Part shown: positions 42,442-53,894 of the stretch, piece after piece
Numbering within the stretch: position 1 is the first letter of the stretch
Layout of the letters: every line of letters begins with the position of its first letter
The notes under the pieces: generated by a model
Database searches by the model: none
What the model saw: the letters and a program-made list of their open reading frames with translations, nothing else
Told to the model about the DNA's origin: nothing
Origin: Bursaphelenchus xylophilus
Lineage: Eukaryota; Nematoda; Chromadorea; Rhabditida; Aphelenchoididae
Direction: 5' to 3'
NCBI GenBank assembly: GCA_904066235.2
Contig: CAJFCV020000001.1
Location: forward strand, 13,635,291 to 13,699,290
Length of the DNA: 64,000 bases
Translations under genes and position numbers: made by a program

Positions 42442-43120
42442 GAAAAATTTAAGTTTTTTTGACCGTCAAAGATCCCTCTATATCTCGGCTGTCGCTCCAA
42501 GCTGTGAGCTAGAATTTTCAGTGATTAATCTGTACTCTATACAGTCTATGTGTACCAAATTTTAAGAAAATCCAGGGCTCTGACTTTGAGTACCTACCAT
42601 TTGAAAATTCCACTTTAGTCTTTGACTTTTCCAGCCAATTTTTGAAATTAAGATAATTTCGGTCCCGTCTTGCCCTACCCCACTCTCCAGCAATCCTCCT
42701 TTACCTTCTCTCTTCTCCTCTCTTCTCCCACAATTGCTCTTTGACTCCACTCCCTCATCTATTCATCTATTTATCGCCTCTCCCCCCACCAACCTCCCTC
42801 CCATCTTGGCCATAAAGCCGCGCCAGCCCCGTGTGCGAACCCCCGCCCAAATCATCCCCCAGGTTCTAATTAGCCAGTTGGACCGGCCGGCAACGAACCG
42901 CAGAGGTAATAACCACCAATCCTGGACGTATAAATCCCGTCCTTTCAGGAAGCGGTTATACGACTTTTTACTATTTTTATTGCGTTGGAGTCTGATGTCC
43001 GTGGGGCTTTTGTTGACTCAAATTGGACGCGGGGAACAAAAAATGATGGCCCGAAAAGGGTTTGAAGGGCAACGTGATATTTTGGAAGCCTCGCTGTAAC
43101 GATTTTTTTTGTTGAAAAAA
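42442..43120. other. Fam-2 scrap and unassigned sequence
   Basis: 42470-42600 has diverged Fam-2 words. 42600-43100 is unassigned; a 121-codon + frame (42734-43099) has no recognised domain. Confidence 0.35.
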
Positions 43121-43123
43121 TTT

Positions 43124-43312
43124 TATCGTAATATCGCACACCTCCAAAAAGACGTCATTTTTCGTCGAAAAAATCGCGTTTTCAACGGAACAAAAAGCAT
43201 TGTATATAGCGTGCGTTATACGAAGATTTGTTCTATACACTTTTTCCATCAACTTTGCACCCGAAATTTCTGTTATCGCCATTTATATCGCCAGATTCCG
43301 TCGAAAAGTCGG
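43124..43312 (+). repeat. Direct repeat, copy 2 of 2
   Basis: Counterpart of 41256-41443: 'tatcgtaatatcgcacacct', then 'cgtgcgttatacgaagattt' and 'tttctgttatcgccatttat'. Confidence 0.7.
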
Positions 43313-43700
43313 CTAATCCGATAATTCCCGTAATTGCTATTTTATCGTTTGCACTTTGTAATTCGCCAGTAATCACAGTGTATTCAGCACAAGTTACACA
43401 CCTCGAAGCATGTAATTCGGCGGCTAATTGGGGCTTCCCAAACTTGCACTATCGCGTTCTGAGGGCAGAGTTCATCGGATATGGGAAATACGATGATTTT
43501 AGGGCCTGCAGAAGTACGTACAGGGCTTGCATTTTGGGTTACGTGTAGCTGACGGGTTGAAAGAGTCAGTTTTTGCACGCATTTGCGAGGCTTGTAGACC
43601 GCGTTTTGTTAGATTTTTTTGAGATTTTTGAGATTTTTACATTGCAATGGCGAAAAAGTTTTATCGAGGAAAATTGAGTGCTAAAATTTTCTGGGATTAT
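43313..43700. other. Unassigned sequence
   Basis: The + frame ending at 43548 contains a non-repetitive stretch (after 43380) with no recognised family. Not called as a gene. Confidence 0.35.
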
Positions 43701-43702
43701 TA

Positions 43703-44012
43703 TTAGTATTTTCATAAAGTGCATGGACATTTTTCCGCTTTTCACAGTGCATTTTGAACTTTTTCCCACGCTTGTCGCTAACGCACAGTGCATTGTTTTC
43801 TTTTTGCACAGTGCAAAGCTCAAAATATTTAGATTGCCATTTGCACTGTGCAAATGTTTGAGAAAAGCAGCGGAAATGCTGTTGAAAATAGCTTTATTTC
43901 CAATGCACTGTGCGAAAAAAGAAAAAAGTAAAATGCACAGTGCAAAATGGGGTGTTTTGTGCACAGAGCGGACCTCGACAAATGTCCATGCACTTTATGA
44001 AAATACTAATAT
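43703..44012. repeat. Fam-3 element, complete
   Basis: 'agtattttcataaagtgcat' and the inverse 'atgcactttatgaaaatact' bound about 300 bp with GCACAGTGC and GCACTGTGC sites. Confidence 0.75.
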
Positions 44013-44162
44013 CAGTCTGTCGGGAAAATAACGGCGGATTGTCGCAGCAAAATGTCTCGCCTCGCCGCTATCGCGCACCAAATCCCCAGCCGCGGCTTGC
44101 AGTCGCAGAGCGATGATGGGCGATTCCAAGGCGCGACGATCCGCCGTTATTGTTTTTGGACA
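44013..44162. mobile_element. Fam-1 MITE, right tip altered
   Basis: CAGTCTGTCGGGAAAATAAC at the left; ends at 'gatccgccgttattgttttt', where a Fam-3b right end is joined. Confidence 0.75.
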
Positions 44163-44222
44163 GTGCATGTCGCTGAAGTCGCGAAAATCACTCCGGCGAC
44201 CTTGCGACCGGACTAATAATAC

Positions 44223-44450
44223 TACAGTGAGGGACCTGATCCAATGGCAAAAAACGTCTCCTTTTGCATCCCGGAAGGGACCAAAATGACTCCAAACCCT
44301 TCCCTTCTCTAACAATAAGCTAAAAAACCCCGCTTTGAAGAGCCCGCCTTGAAGCAACTTCACTTGGAGAGGTATGCTGCTGCATTTTTTGATACTTTCC
44401 GGATGCAAAATGAGACGTTTTTTGCCATTGGATCCGGTCCCTCACTGTAT
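44223..44450. mobile_element. Fam-4 element, complete
   Basis: TACAGTGAGGGACCTGATCC to GGATCCGGTCCCTCACTGTA; 228 bp, TA flanks. Confidence 0.85.
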
Positions 44451-44463
44451 CCCATCTATTTAT

Positions 44464-44611
44464 TAGTCTGTCGGGAAAATAACGGCGGGCCGTGGAAGCG
44501 CCCATCATCGCCTTGCGACGGCAGCCGAAGCTGTAAATCTGGTGCGCGGCTGAACCCTTTTTCGAAACATTTTGTTGCGACGACCCGCCATTATTTTCCC
44601 GGCAGACTGAT
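44464..44611. mobile_element. Fam-1 MITE, complete
   Basis: AGTCTGTCGGGAAAATAACG to TTATTTTCCCGGCAGACTGA. Confidence 0.85.
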
Positions 44612-45378
44612 GTATAGATTGCTCATGCAAAATTCGAAGCAAATCCAAAACTTACAATTGGGGTACCTTGAAAATTTCTTTTCTCTCAACTATTCATGGG
44701 AGCCCTCAACTTTTCCGTCATCAAAATTATTTTCCAAAAATTTCCGCAATCTTCTTTGACCTCCACCTCCGTAAACATGTTGCCAGCCCTCCCGTTTCAC
44801 CTGCAGCCCTTCCCAAATTACTGTGCGTTACTTCCGAATTCCGACTAATGGAATAAATAGCGACGCGCGAAATGCCGCCTTACCTCGGAATTCCCAATCC
44901 CCATTATTTTCGGCGCTGCCCTTTGGGCCGGGCCACCTTCTCCGATGACATTTCCTGTTTTGGCGCCGCACGGGGCGCTATTTTTGGACGCCAATTGTTT
45001 TCTGATTGATAAACCGGCTCGAAAATCGCTTGCCTCTTTCGAAAAATTTTGCCCCGGAAAGAAGCGGATGACGTTCGGCCCCGACATTCGCCCTGAGGCG
45101 GTTTTGTGGCCAAAAATTTAATTTCTGCTCCGAGATGAATGGCGAGTGGGTTTCGGGTCTTGAGCTGAAAGGGAAACCAATTTAGGGAATGGCCTTGTTT
45201 GGGTCGTCTTGATGACGTTCCGGGTCGTATAAATACGAAGCGTGATGGGTGGAGGTAGGCAGCGAGGAGTTGTGGGGGTTGTTAGAGGCGTAGATGAGTT
45301 TTGTAGGCTCTTTCATTTTATATTTTTTCGCTTTGTTTTTTCCAATTTTTTGGTGATTTTGTAAAATTTTTGAGCTTG
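44612..45378. other. Unassigned, GC-rich core
   Basis: 44760-45120 is GC-rich and non-repeat. The minus-strand frames covering it have no domain. Possibly regulatory. Confidence 0.3.
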
Positions 45379-45379
45379 C

Positions 45380-45516
45380 CAGTTTGTCGGGAAAATAATG
45401 TGGATTTGTCGCAGAAAAAAATCTCGCTGCTATACGCGCCAAATCTCCAGTCAATCACATAGCAATGATGGACGATTCCAGGACGCGACGAATCCACATT
45501 ATTTTCCCGACAGACC
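45380..45516. mobile_element. Fam-1 MITE, complete
   Basis: CAGTTTGTCGGGAAAATAAT to ATTATTTTCCCGACAGACC; 'GTGGATTTGTCGC' subfamily. Confidence 0.85.
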
Positions 45517-45628
45517 CTATACAAGGCCTAAAGTTACCTTTACTAACAGTCTTCAAGTGCAACCCATAGATTTTTTTCAAATTTTCTTTTGGCCAAGTTT
45601 TGAACCAACAGTTTATTTTTTGTTTTTC

Positions 45629-45772
45629 AGCTTGTCGGGAAAATAATGAGCACTCTGTCGCGTCGAAAATCGCATCGCCGCCGAGAAAATGAATTGTGTC
45701 GCGGCGGAATCAAACGCCTTTCTTTTTAACGCTCGGCACCGACATTTGCTCATTATTTTCCTGACAAACTGG
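45629..45772. mobile_element. Fam-1 MITE, complete
   Basis: CAGCTTGTCGGGAAAATAAT to ATTATTTTCCTGACAAACTG; AGCAC subfamily. Confidence 0.85.
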
Positions 45773-46335
45773 TATCGCAAAAAATCCAAATTTCTCCCAA
45801 GACTTCAGCAGACAGTAATTCTGCATTTTTCGGCAAAAAATTTCAAATTTCGACCGAAAAAATCAAAATTTTTTGGTCTTGCATTCCACTATCACATCAG
45901 TCCTTCAAATGAAATCATTTTGCCTTTTTATTTGCTTCAAATTGCGAGCTTCTGACACACATCATGTCCGGAAGTCCAAACTACTTTTTTGAGGTTGGTA
46001 ATTGTCAGGTTTGGGTGACAATTCTTGTTTAACAATTCCCCGTGGGGCAACGGAACGAGCACTAATTGCAACTTTTGGTGGTTATTATTGCTTCTTTTGA
46101 GTGCGGCCAATTTGAAGGCCAATTACATTACAACAATTTTGACTACCGATTACTTCGTATTCGAAAAAAATTGTCGGATTAACCAGCAGCTAATACGACG
46201 GTTAATAGGAGCTTGAAATTAGCAATCTACAGGTCTGGAAGGATTTTGCAGTAAAATTAGTTCGTGGAGTATTAGTCAGTGATAGTCGGTGTTCAGACTG
46301 TTGTCATTTGTCTTCAAGACGTTTAAAAAAACGGA
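45773..46335. other. Unassigned sequence
   Basis: Nothing recognised on either strand. Confidence 0.35.
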
Positions 46336-46337
46336 TT

Positions 46338-46490
46338 TAGCATTTTCATAAAGTGCACGGACATTTTCTCTCTTTCAGTGCATTTTGAACTTTTTCCCAC
46401 TCTTGTTGCCAACGCACAGTGCATTTTCTCTTTTCGCACAGTGCAAACCACAAAAAAGATGTTTGCACTGTGCAAAGTTGGAAAATTTCT
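46338..46490. repeat. Fam-3 left-half fragment
   Basis: 'tagcattttcataaagtgca', 'cattttgaactttttcccac' and three GCACNGTGC sites. Confidence 0.7.
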
Positions 46491-46608
46491 TATATAGCAG
46501 CGTGGTTTTCAGTAGAAATTTTGTACGTCTCACCCATGAAACCCACGTATTTTTAGAGCCCCGAAATCCCAAAAAATCCGCATTTTTTGGCCCATTAAAA
46601 CTCGCGTC

Positions 46609-47135
46609 CTGACTTTCCGGGTCGACAACATTTTGGGCCAACATAAAATTGATCGATACAGGGGATAAAAGAATAAAATTTGGGACAAAAAAGGAGATCC
46701 GTAACTTTTATCTAGATGTTATTGATGTGAGTACATGTAAAAGACCTCAAAATAGGTGATAGGCTATCCTATGACCCGGTCAGTCTTATTATTTCCACTA
46801 ACTAACAATAAGCCTTCTCATCGCCTCTCCCATGCATACAAGGTCGAACCGACGCACGTCAAACTGAGGAGTCCGGTGACCGAAATCGACTCTTCGCTAT
46901 CGGTTTTTTACACTTCGTCTATTTCGCAGAGAAAGAGAGAAAAAATACGCGCAAAAACGTACTCTCTCGCCCCAAAAATTCCCCATTTCTTCCCCGACAA
47001 AACGTTTTTTCGCGTCTTTTTTTTGGCAAATTGCCAATCCATTCACCGGACTGTTTTAGCTTATCTCAGTTTGACGTGCGACGCCATTCATAGTATCGTT
47101 GACCCGAACTATCGTTGATCCGAAAAGTTGTAGCG
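46609..47135. mobile_element. Fam-6 element
   Basis: 'gactttccgggtcgacaaca' at the left and GACCCGAACTATCGTTGATC with CCGAAAAGTTGTAGC at the right. Interior 'cctctcccatgcatacaagg' and 'gatgtgagtacatgtaaaag'. About 230 bp (46860-47090) is extra relative to the copy at 16001. Confidence 0.7.
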
Positions 47136-47168
47136 AAATCTTTGCTGTTATTCCCTAACAATAACCTA

Positions 47169-47225
47169 TCAGTCTGTCGGGAAAATAATGTAGATTTGTC
47201 ACAGCAAAATGTCTGACCTATAAAT
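47169..47225. repeat. Fam-1 left-half fragment
   Basis: CAGTCTGTCGGGAAAATAAT then 'gtagatttgtcacagcaaaa'; no right end. Confidence 0.65.
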
Positions 47226-47310
47226 CGGCACTTGCGCATTGTCAACGTATTTTACCTTTTTGCCACATGCACTCTTACCGTTGTGGATTTTACAACTGCC
47301 CCTTGAAATT

Positions 47311-47697
47311 TCAACGTTTGGTCTTGTCGGCGATTCCCCGAAACAGGGGCATTAAACGCGTGTGAACCTGCTCTTTGTCCCCATTAAACCCGCGGAAAAG
47401 GTTCAGAATTTCCAAGCGCGAGACGCCGAAATTGTCGGCTCTGACGTCAGCCGGGTGCACCTGAATCTGCGTGTTTGTTGGGCATTTTCGTGCGGGGAGG
47501 GGTTTTGTAAGCGGTTTGCGTGCCGGTAAACGGTTGTTTGCGGCATGTCTACGGAAAACAGTTTTGTTTTTGGACGCGTTTTTCTTATAGTGTTTTCGCC
47601 GCTCTCGTTGTAGTGTCATGCGCGTTATTGAGCGAGAACTTTGAATATTTTTCGATCCATTTAAAAGTATACGTCTTTCAGGTAGAACTCTAGGCAT
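47311..47697 (-). CDS. Unrecognised 128-codon open frame (low confidence)
   Basis: An ATG-initiated minus-strand frame of 128 codons, basic in its first 75 residues and more mixed afterwards (SRLEILNLFRGFNGDKEQVH). No domain is recognised. It lies immediately upstream of, and antisense to, the start of the RGS coding region, so it may equally be the shadow of an intron or promoter there. Confidence 0.2.
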   Translation of the reverse strand: MPRVLPERRILLNGSKNIQSSRSITRMTLQRERRKHYKKNASKNKTVFRRHAANNRLPARKPLTKPLPARKCPTNTQIQVHPADVRADNFGVSRLEILNLFRGFNGDKEQVHTRLMPLFRGIADKTKR

Positions 47698-49857
47698 TCA
47701 TCGACTTGCATTTCTGGCTGCTACGACTGCAAGTCCTTGGATTTCCTCCGCTTACCCTCAACGCCTCCGGTTCGACGCCTAGAACGCCGCCATCCAGCAA
47801 AGACGGGTCCCTACAGCCGACCCCGTCTGCTCGCCGACGCCACGCTGACCCGCAACACGGCCGCCGTCCCCTAACACAACGACGTTCACACGCGCCACAA
47901 CCTACACCTGCCTTTTCGAAGCCCGCGCCAAACCCAACGCCGTCGCACCCGTCCGCCCGAAGCGCCGCCGAAGTGCCACCTACCGACTGCCATTCCACGA
48001 CTCCACCAACCTAACGCCCCGCTCCGCCACTAGCAACAGCCCGCGAACGCCGAGCGACGCCCCCACCGCCTCGCCGCCCGACTCTCCGCCCGCGCACAGC
48101 AGCGAGAACAGCCAGCGCGAGCCGCTGATCCGACCGGCCGCTGATCTGAAGCGCCCCAACCGCAACCGCAAGCCCCCGCAGCCGGAGTGTGGAGGAGCAG
48201 GCGGTGAGCGTCGCTGCAAGGTCCGTCTCCTCGACTCCGCGCATGCCGCAGTAGTCGAGGCCGCCACCCAACGCCGCCACACCGACCGCAACAACCCGTA
48301 CGACTCGCTCGACGCACCCACCGTTGTGTACGCCGCGTCTGTGGACCCGTCCGCCGCCGCCGCCGTCGTCGCAGCCGCGTCCCAATCTCCGTCCTACGCC
48401 GCGCACACGCCGTTTGCCGTCGCCGCCGCCGCCTCAACGCCCGCCAACACGGTGCAGGTGTGTCCCGTCGCCGACGGTGCCGAGCCCGCTCTGCTGCTGA
48501 AAGCGGTCGACTCGCGACCCACCGCCGCCCACAGCGCGCCCCCGCAGCAGCAGCAGCAGTGCGAGGCGGACGCTGTGCCCGCGAAACACAAGACCGCCGA
48601 CCTGCCCGCCACCACCACCGCCGCCGCCGACGACATTCCGCCAGCCACGCACAGCGCGGAGGAGCACAGTCACGCGGAGCCCGACGACGCCAAGTCGCAA
48701 CAAAAGTCGTCGACTCTGGGACACATGCTGCTGAAACTGTTGCCCTGCAACTGTTCTATGGGCAACAGTCAGGGGTGAGTGGGGATGCCGATTCGGGCCG
48801 TGCTGTCTTCTTGTACTTGACACTAATCTTTCGATTTTTCAGCCTTGCACTTCACAATGATGTAGCCGGCGGCAACGCTTCGAATATTGACCTCGATGAC
48901 AAGTAAGTGAAATTGCATGATACTGGCGACAGCTGAAAGTTGACTTTACCCAGTAATCTGCTTTTAACCGCCTAGCAGTAATTCTGGCCCATTTTCAGAA
49001 CGAATTTCGAGGAAGTGGCCGCATGGGGCGTCTCGTTTGACCGCTTAATGAAACATAAAGGTAAGACATTAACTTCTCTTACGTCAGCCCATAATTTTTA
49101 GTCGTAGAACGGGAACTTTAAAAAGTAATGGCCAACCAAGGAATTTCTTTTTGTGCAATGCTAGGGCCATGCGAAAATGATCTTTTGCTGTTAAAAAATT
49201 TGGTCAGTAGCATTGTTGACAGCGGTATTTTGGTTTATGAACAATATAACGCGAAAATACGCCTCTGGAGCTACTTGTACTAATTTTCTAGGACCAAGAC
49301 GGATAAGGCGAACCTGGTTTATTTTGCTGACAAAATTTTAAATTTTTTTACCTAGGGTGTAAAAGGTACGGCGATGCGAGTTTTGATGCGACAGAGTGCT
49401 CATTATTTTCCCGACAGAGTGATATTCGGTCCAGCTGACCAAGTCTACGCATTTTTAACTTGAATGTCGTTTGAAATTACGCATTAAAACCCTGAAACTT
49501 TCAGCTGGCCAGAAATACTTTGCCGAGTTCCTGAAAGGCGAGTACTCGGACGAGAACATCCTCTTCTGGCAGGCCTGCGAGGAGCTGAAACGCGAGCGCA
49601 ACACGGAGAAGATCGAGGAGAAGGCGCGCATCATCTACGAGGACTTCATCTCCATCCTCTCGCCGAAGGAGGTGAGCCTCGACTCGCGGGTGCGCGAGAT
49701 CATCAACAACAACATGATCCGCCCCACGGCGCACACCTTCGACGAGGCGCAGAACCAGATCTACACCCTGATGCAGCGGGACTCGTACCCGCGCTTCATC
49801 GCGTCCCCGCTCTACAAACAGGTCCTCAGCCAGTACGGTCACATGGAGGAGCTGTAG
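47695..49857 (+). CDS. RGS domain protein, RZ/RGS17-like (apparent frame break in exon 1)
   Basis: Regulator of G-protein signalling: accelerates GTP hydrolysis on heterotrimeric G-alpha subunits at the membrane. Coding segments: ~47695-48774, 48843-48902, 48999-49060, 49505-49857 (TAG). Phases agree across all three introns, which start GTGAGT, GTAAGT and GTAAGA and end in TTTTCAG or CTTTCAG. The last two exons encode a full ~120-residue RGS domain, from FEEVAAWGVSFDRLM through EYSDENILFWQACEELK and ISILSPKEVSLDSRVREI to RDSYPRFIASPLYK. The G-alpha-contacting Asn of DEN and the Arg of YPRF are present. Exon 1 is Pro/Ala/Thr/Ser-rich with a Gln run and a short LLPCNCS cysteine motif near its end. 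Its reading frame changes once, near CCCC at 47868-47871. If translation starts at the ATG at 48725 instead, the product is 174 residues. The paralogue cannot be decided. Confidence 0.93.
49061..49504. other. RGS intron 3 with a Fam-1 fragment
   Basis: 444-bp intron, much longer than introns 1 and 2 (68 and 96 bp). It contains 'gctcattattttcccgacag' at 49398-49420, a Fam-1 right end, so the intron was enlarged by a transposon remnant. Confidence 0.75.
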
Positions 49858-50680
49858 CTCCCCCCTCCACCCACCACAGAGATCTCATCAGTTTTGTTTC
49901 GGATAATTTTTAAGGTTTTGAGATTTTTCAACTTTTAAGCAATGCGTATGCTCCCCAATCAGTCTTATGGATTGTATGCGGACGTGAAATGGTTTTGCGG
50001 GAAAGGTGCGGCAAATTTGGGGTCGAATTTTTCGAAATTTTGGGTTTGATACTTTTGGATACTTTTTGAGGTTTTTCGAAAATTTATTGTTACTGTATTA
50101 GTCAAAGTTGCTGAAGTGATTTTTGCGTTCAAAAAATCTATATTTTATGTTTTGCCAAAAAAAAATTTTGAGATTTTTTGATTTTTAAGCTGAAATATTC
50201 TCGGCAATTTTGCACATAGCACTTTCAAATTCTCTGAATTTTATCTCTCCCATATAAGAAGACGTTCCGCAAAATTTCAAAAAAATCCGACTCATTCACT
50301 TGTCGCATCTCCCCGCCGTTGTAAAGACGCAATTTATACATATAGAGTACAATATGCGTGCATAATTTGTCCATAAATTCGCTGGGAGAAGCATTTACTC
50401 GAATTTGGAGTGTTGGAGTTTTGAGATTTTTCGATTTCAACGCCCTTAAATTCGATTAAATGCGGTTTCCGGCCCGAACGTAATACTTTTACGACTTGAT
50501 TATTCAATTTGTTCGACTTTTACTTCCGAAGGATACTATATATTTATACACTCTACAGAATATTTTATTATTGTATGCCACAATTTATCACGTTTCGTTA
50601 GATAAACATGATATGACAGTTTTGAAATTTTGGGGTTTTTTTTTTGACTAAAAAACACGTATAAGATACCATACATCAAG
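49858..50680. other. Downstream region of the RGS gene
   Basis: AT-rich; presumably holds the 3' untranslated region. No canonical AATAAA was found close to the stop codon. No other gene recognised. Confidence 0.4.
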
Positions 50681-50900
50681 GTAAAGGTACACGTAAATTT
50701 TAATTTTCATAAGGCTTACGACGAATACAGAGTCGTTTTTTAATGATATCTGCGAGAATTCTAGCTCGCGCTTTGCAGAAACGACTGAGATTTTTAGGTC
50801 GAAAGTTGGGAAAAGGGCAGATTTTTTGACGAACTTTTGTATGAAAATTTTTCCACCCATATAGGGTAATATTCCTCTTTCAAAGAAACTTATACAACTG
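50681..50900. repeat. Degenerate Fam-2-like segment
   Basis: 'tgcgagaattctagctcgcg' and 'gcagaaacgactgagatttt' match the Fam-2 interior with substitutions. Confidence 0.55.
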
Positions 50901-50908
50901 CAAACTTA

Positions 50909-51308
50909 CAGGGGAAGTACTCCAAGTGCGACGCTCAGATTTTCTTTAAATTTTGCACACGCGTCGGGTATATACTAAATATGAATTCCTGAAAGCTTTA
51001 GCCTGCGCTTTGCGGGCGCCGCCGAGATATCGAACGATTTTTGCCGCCGAGAGGGCACGCTAAACGTGGAGAGCGGTCAGAGAGAAAAGCGCTTTTTGGC
51101 CATAACTTTGGCAGTTTCGTGCGGAAAAGTTCTTTTCGTGCCGAAATTCCGCAAAAAGTCCTAAATTTTGGCCGACTTTCAACCTAAAAATCTCGGTGTT
51201 TCGGCAAAGCGCGAGCTAGGATCCTCGCGTATATTTTAGAAGAAATTATTCTAAATTTGTGCAAAGTTTCATCAAAATCTGAGCGTCGCACTTGGGGTAC
51301 TTCCACTG
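50909..51308. mobile_element. Fam-2 MITE with internal deletion, TTA duplication
   Basis: CAGGGGAAGTACTCCAAGTG to 'cttggggtacttccactg', flanked by TTA at 50906-50908 and 51309-51311. 400 bp; about 45 bp is missing near 51130 relative to other copies. Confidence 0.85.
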
Positions 51309-51311
51309 TTA

Positions 51312-52350
51312 GTTCACAACATATAACAGCCACATCCACCGTTTGAATTTCCTGTTGTAAATAAATGTTGGCTAGTTTCCATGCATGCCTGCAGAATCTC
51401 CGTGGTTCTTCTGGCCTACTGATATCTTTTGCAAATATCTGAAGACTTCCCGATAGTTTCAGCATTGTAATAAAGTGTTTAAGATTGGTGTGATGACAAG
51501 AAAAGCGATCAAAAGTCTCCACCGAATACACAACTTTCGGCGTTGGCGGAGAGAAAAAATTTTTATGCAAAAAACAGTCCATCCATCTCCTTCATAGCCC
51601 CTATATATAGAATTTTTTGGATACCTTGGCTGAGCGCCAAGGAATCGACAAAAGTTTTCCGGGAAATCTCTTTGGACACCCTGTACTTTCCATGTCAGGA
51701 ATTTATGTACCCTATGCCCGAAACGTATACGATTTTTAAGAAAATCTGAGCGTCGCACTGGGCCCTTCCCGGGTAAATCAAATTTGAACTTTTCTACACT
51801 CCACCACAAGACATTCCGACTCCAGTTCAAGGGCTTTATTTACTATTAAACAATTGCATTAGGTATGACGCGGAAGCAGGTGCGGCTATTTATGGCGATT
51901 TGCGAATGCGGAAGTGAAAGCTTTCGCATAACAAAGTCAGTTAATTTGTCGCAAAGTCTCAGATCTTAAAAAAAATCTCGCCATGAATTTCAAGGGGAAG
52001 TACTCCACTTGCGACGCTCAGATTTTGATAAAACTTGGGTCAAATTTGAATTAATTTTTCATCAGATTTTTCGTCAAATGAAAAGGTTTTAGCCAAAAAA
52101 TGGAGAATCGCCGGCATTTGGCACCGCATGCCGCGTATTTCCGCAAATTTTACGTCTAAAACGTGCTTCCGGGCCGCGCAAAAAACAAATAAACATTGTG
52201 TGGACGTCAAATGTCGGTTTCCATTTTTAGAACACTCCACGAACGAGGAATATTATTCATAAAAAGATAAATCTCTTTGAAGACGTTAAAAAACAGTTCA
52301 TGACTTTATTTGATAAAAATGACGTCATGGAAAAATAAGATCTTTTGATG
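51312..52350. other. Unassigned sequence with Fam-2 scraps
   Basis: Fam-2-type termini 'aaatctgagcgtcgcactgg' (51744) and 'caaggggaagtactccactt' (51991) without partners. No gene supported. Confidence 0.4.
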
Positions 52351-52353
52351 GTA

Positions 52354-52860
52354 TACTGCTCGACAAAATTATAAATTCAGTCTTAAAATTGCTGTAACGT
52401 TTGTGGTTTTCTATAAAACTGTGCCATATTTGGCCCCAATATCTACCAGTGTACTATAAATCTTGTGCCAAAAAATTATATTGGAAAGTTTCCATAATTT
52501 GGAAAAAAGTTGAAAAAAACCGAGATTTTGGCGCTTTTCTTTGCGACAAAATTATTAATTCGCGCAATAGTTTGCGATTTTCTTGCCGTTGGTGCTGAAA
52601 CAAAGTAAGTTATTCCGCTTAGTGGTATCCTTAGGGGTCCTTCTGGCATGCTACGACGAAAAATAGTGGCAGAATTAGAGAAGGGCGAAATTACGCCCCT
52701 GAAACCGCAAAGACCTCGGGTTTGGCAGATTTGGGCTCAGGTGGACCGTTCAGCCGGATTTTTGAAGAACTACTCGGTTCCTCCGGAAGTCTTCAACACA
52801 TCTAAACGTTCTGGCAAAAAAGGTTTACCACCGCGGCAGAGTTAAGACAAATAAACCCGC
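52354..52860 (+). mobile_element. Fam-7 Tc1-like element with transposase remnant
   Basis: Begins 'tactgctcgacaaaattata' after TA and continues with sequence shared, partly inverted, with the 293-bp MITE at 31544-31836. It then enters a coding remnant at 52648. No right terminal repeat was identified, so the element is truncated. Confidence 0.75.
52648..52845 (+). pseudogene. Tc1-type transposase N-terminal fragment
   Basis: A 65-codon frame reads in the style of the N-terminal helix-turn-helix region of Tc1/mariner transposases: IVAELEKGEI, then DRSAGFLKNY and a KRSGKKGLPPRQ stretch resembling the usual 'GRP-K-L--R' linker. It ends at TAA, and the downstream catalytic DDE domain is not found. 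Its position beside a Tc1-like terminal repeat supports the assignment. The identification rests on short motif resemblance. Confidence 0.6.
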
Positions 52861-52987
52861 CGAGCTTCCACCCCCACCATCCCTGGGTCTTGTATAGGGC
52901 AAGAAACAGGCATCAATTGTATAGCAGGAAAGACATGGTGAGGGCCTTAAGGCACACCGATGTCATCACTGGACGTCGTGTGAAGTC

Positions 52988-53393
52988 GTGCCCTCAGCTG
53001 GCCTAGGTTCGGTCATTGACGGCAAGATAGTGCGCAAAGACGGAGAGCAGTCTATATCCTTTTCATTGCCGAGTAATTCGTTTCCTCTACTGCCCTTTCT
53101 TATCAATAAATCCGATGGATCGATGACTCACAAAGGACCCCTTCACTTTCACCGCACAATTGACTTCCGTAATTGTGAAAACCCCGCAAAAAATCCGCTT
53201 TTTAAAATCCAAAACCCAATTTGAAAATTTCCGCAAACCCATCAGACCTACTGAGCTCTCAAAACGGAGCAAATTAACCTTTCGCTGCGGCAATGACGAT
53301 GACGTAACGCGATTCGAAAGCGTAATTTCGGAGGATTTTCTGGAAGTGTTGATGGGATTTCGAACTGAAGAATCTCTGGAGGAAATCATATGA
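52988..53393 (+). other. Unrecognised overlapping open frames
   Basis: Two overlapping + frames (52988-53224 and 53160-53393); the second ends in a non-repetitive acidic stretch (SEDFLEVLMGFRTEESLEE). No domain and no good splice sites. Possibly a decayed or unrecognised exon. Confidence 0.2.
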
Positions 53394-53565
53394 AGCGTCG
53401 GGAGCGACGGAATTGGTGGATGCGAGCTTTTGATTGCAATTTTCAGTTTGTGAGTTTTGGTTTCTTTTACTTTTAAGATTCTGGGTGCGACGCTCCGATT
53501 TTCTTTAATCTTTGTACGCACGTTCAGTATCGGTCACATATCTATACTGAACGGTTCTAGCTCGC

Positions 53566-53860
53566 GCTTTAATAAGATTGATCGGACCCTAGGATAGTTT
53601 ATCACCTATTTTGAGGTATTTTACATGTACTCATATCAATAATATCTAGATAAAAGTTACGGATCTTCGTTTTTTGCCGCAAATTTTGGTCTTTCATATG
53701 TTACCATGACTCAGGATAAAGAAAGCTGACATTAGTAATAGCAAAAATTAGAACAAGTGGAGATATTGCAAGCCTTCGCCAAGTCTCCGCCGGCCATCCA
53801 GCCGCTTTGCCAGGCCTCACAGGCACTTCCTACAACCTTTCTTGACGCATTCACCTCATG
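53566..53860. repeat. Fam-6 fragment
   Basis: 'aataagattgatcggaccct', 'gaggtattttacatgtactc' and 'ttcgccaagtctccgccggc' match the Fam-6 interior; both termini are missing. Confidence 0.7.
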
Positions 53861-53894
53861 CGTCAAAAGTCTACGCGCTTTATAAAGCGACCAA

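Noticed and set aside
47706..48014. 102-codon Pro/Ser-rich frame overlapping RGS exon 1
   Set aside because: Codon third-position bias favours the other two frames here (one upstream and one downstream of 47870); this frame is a shadow.
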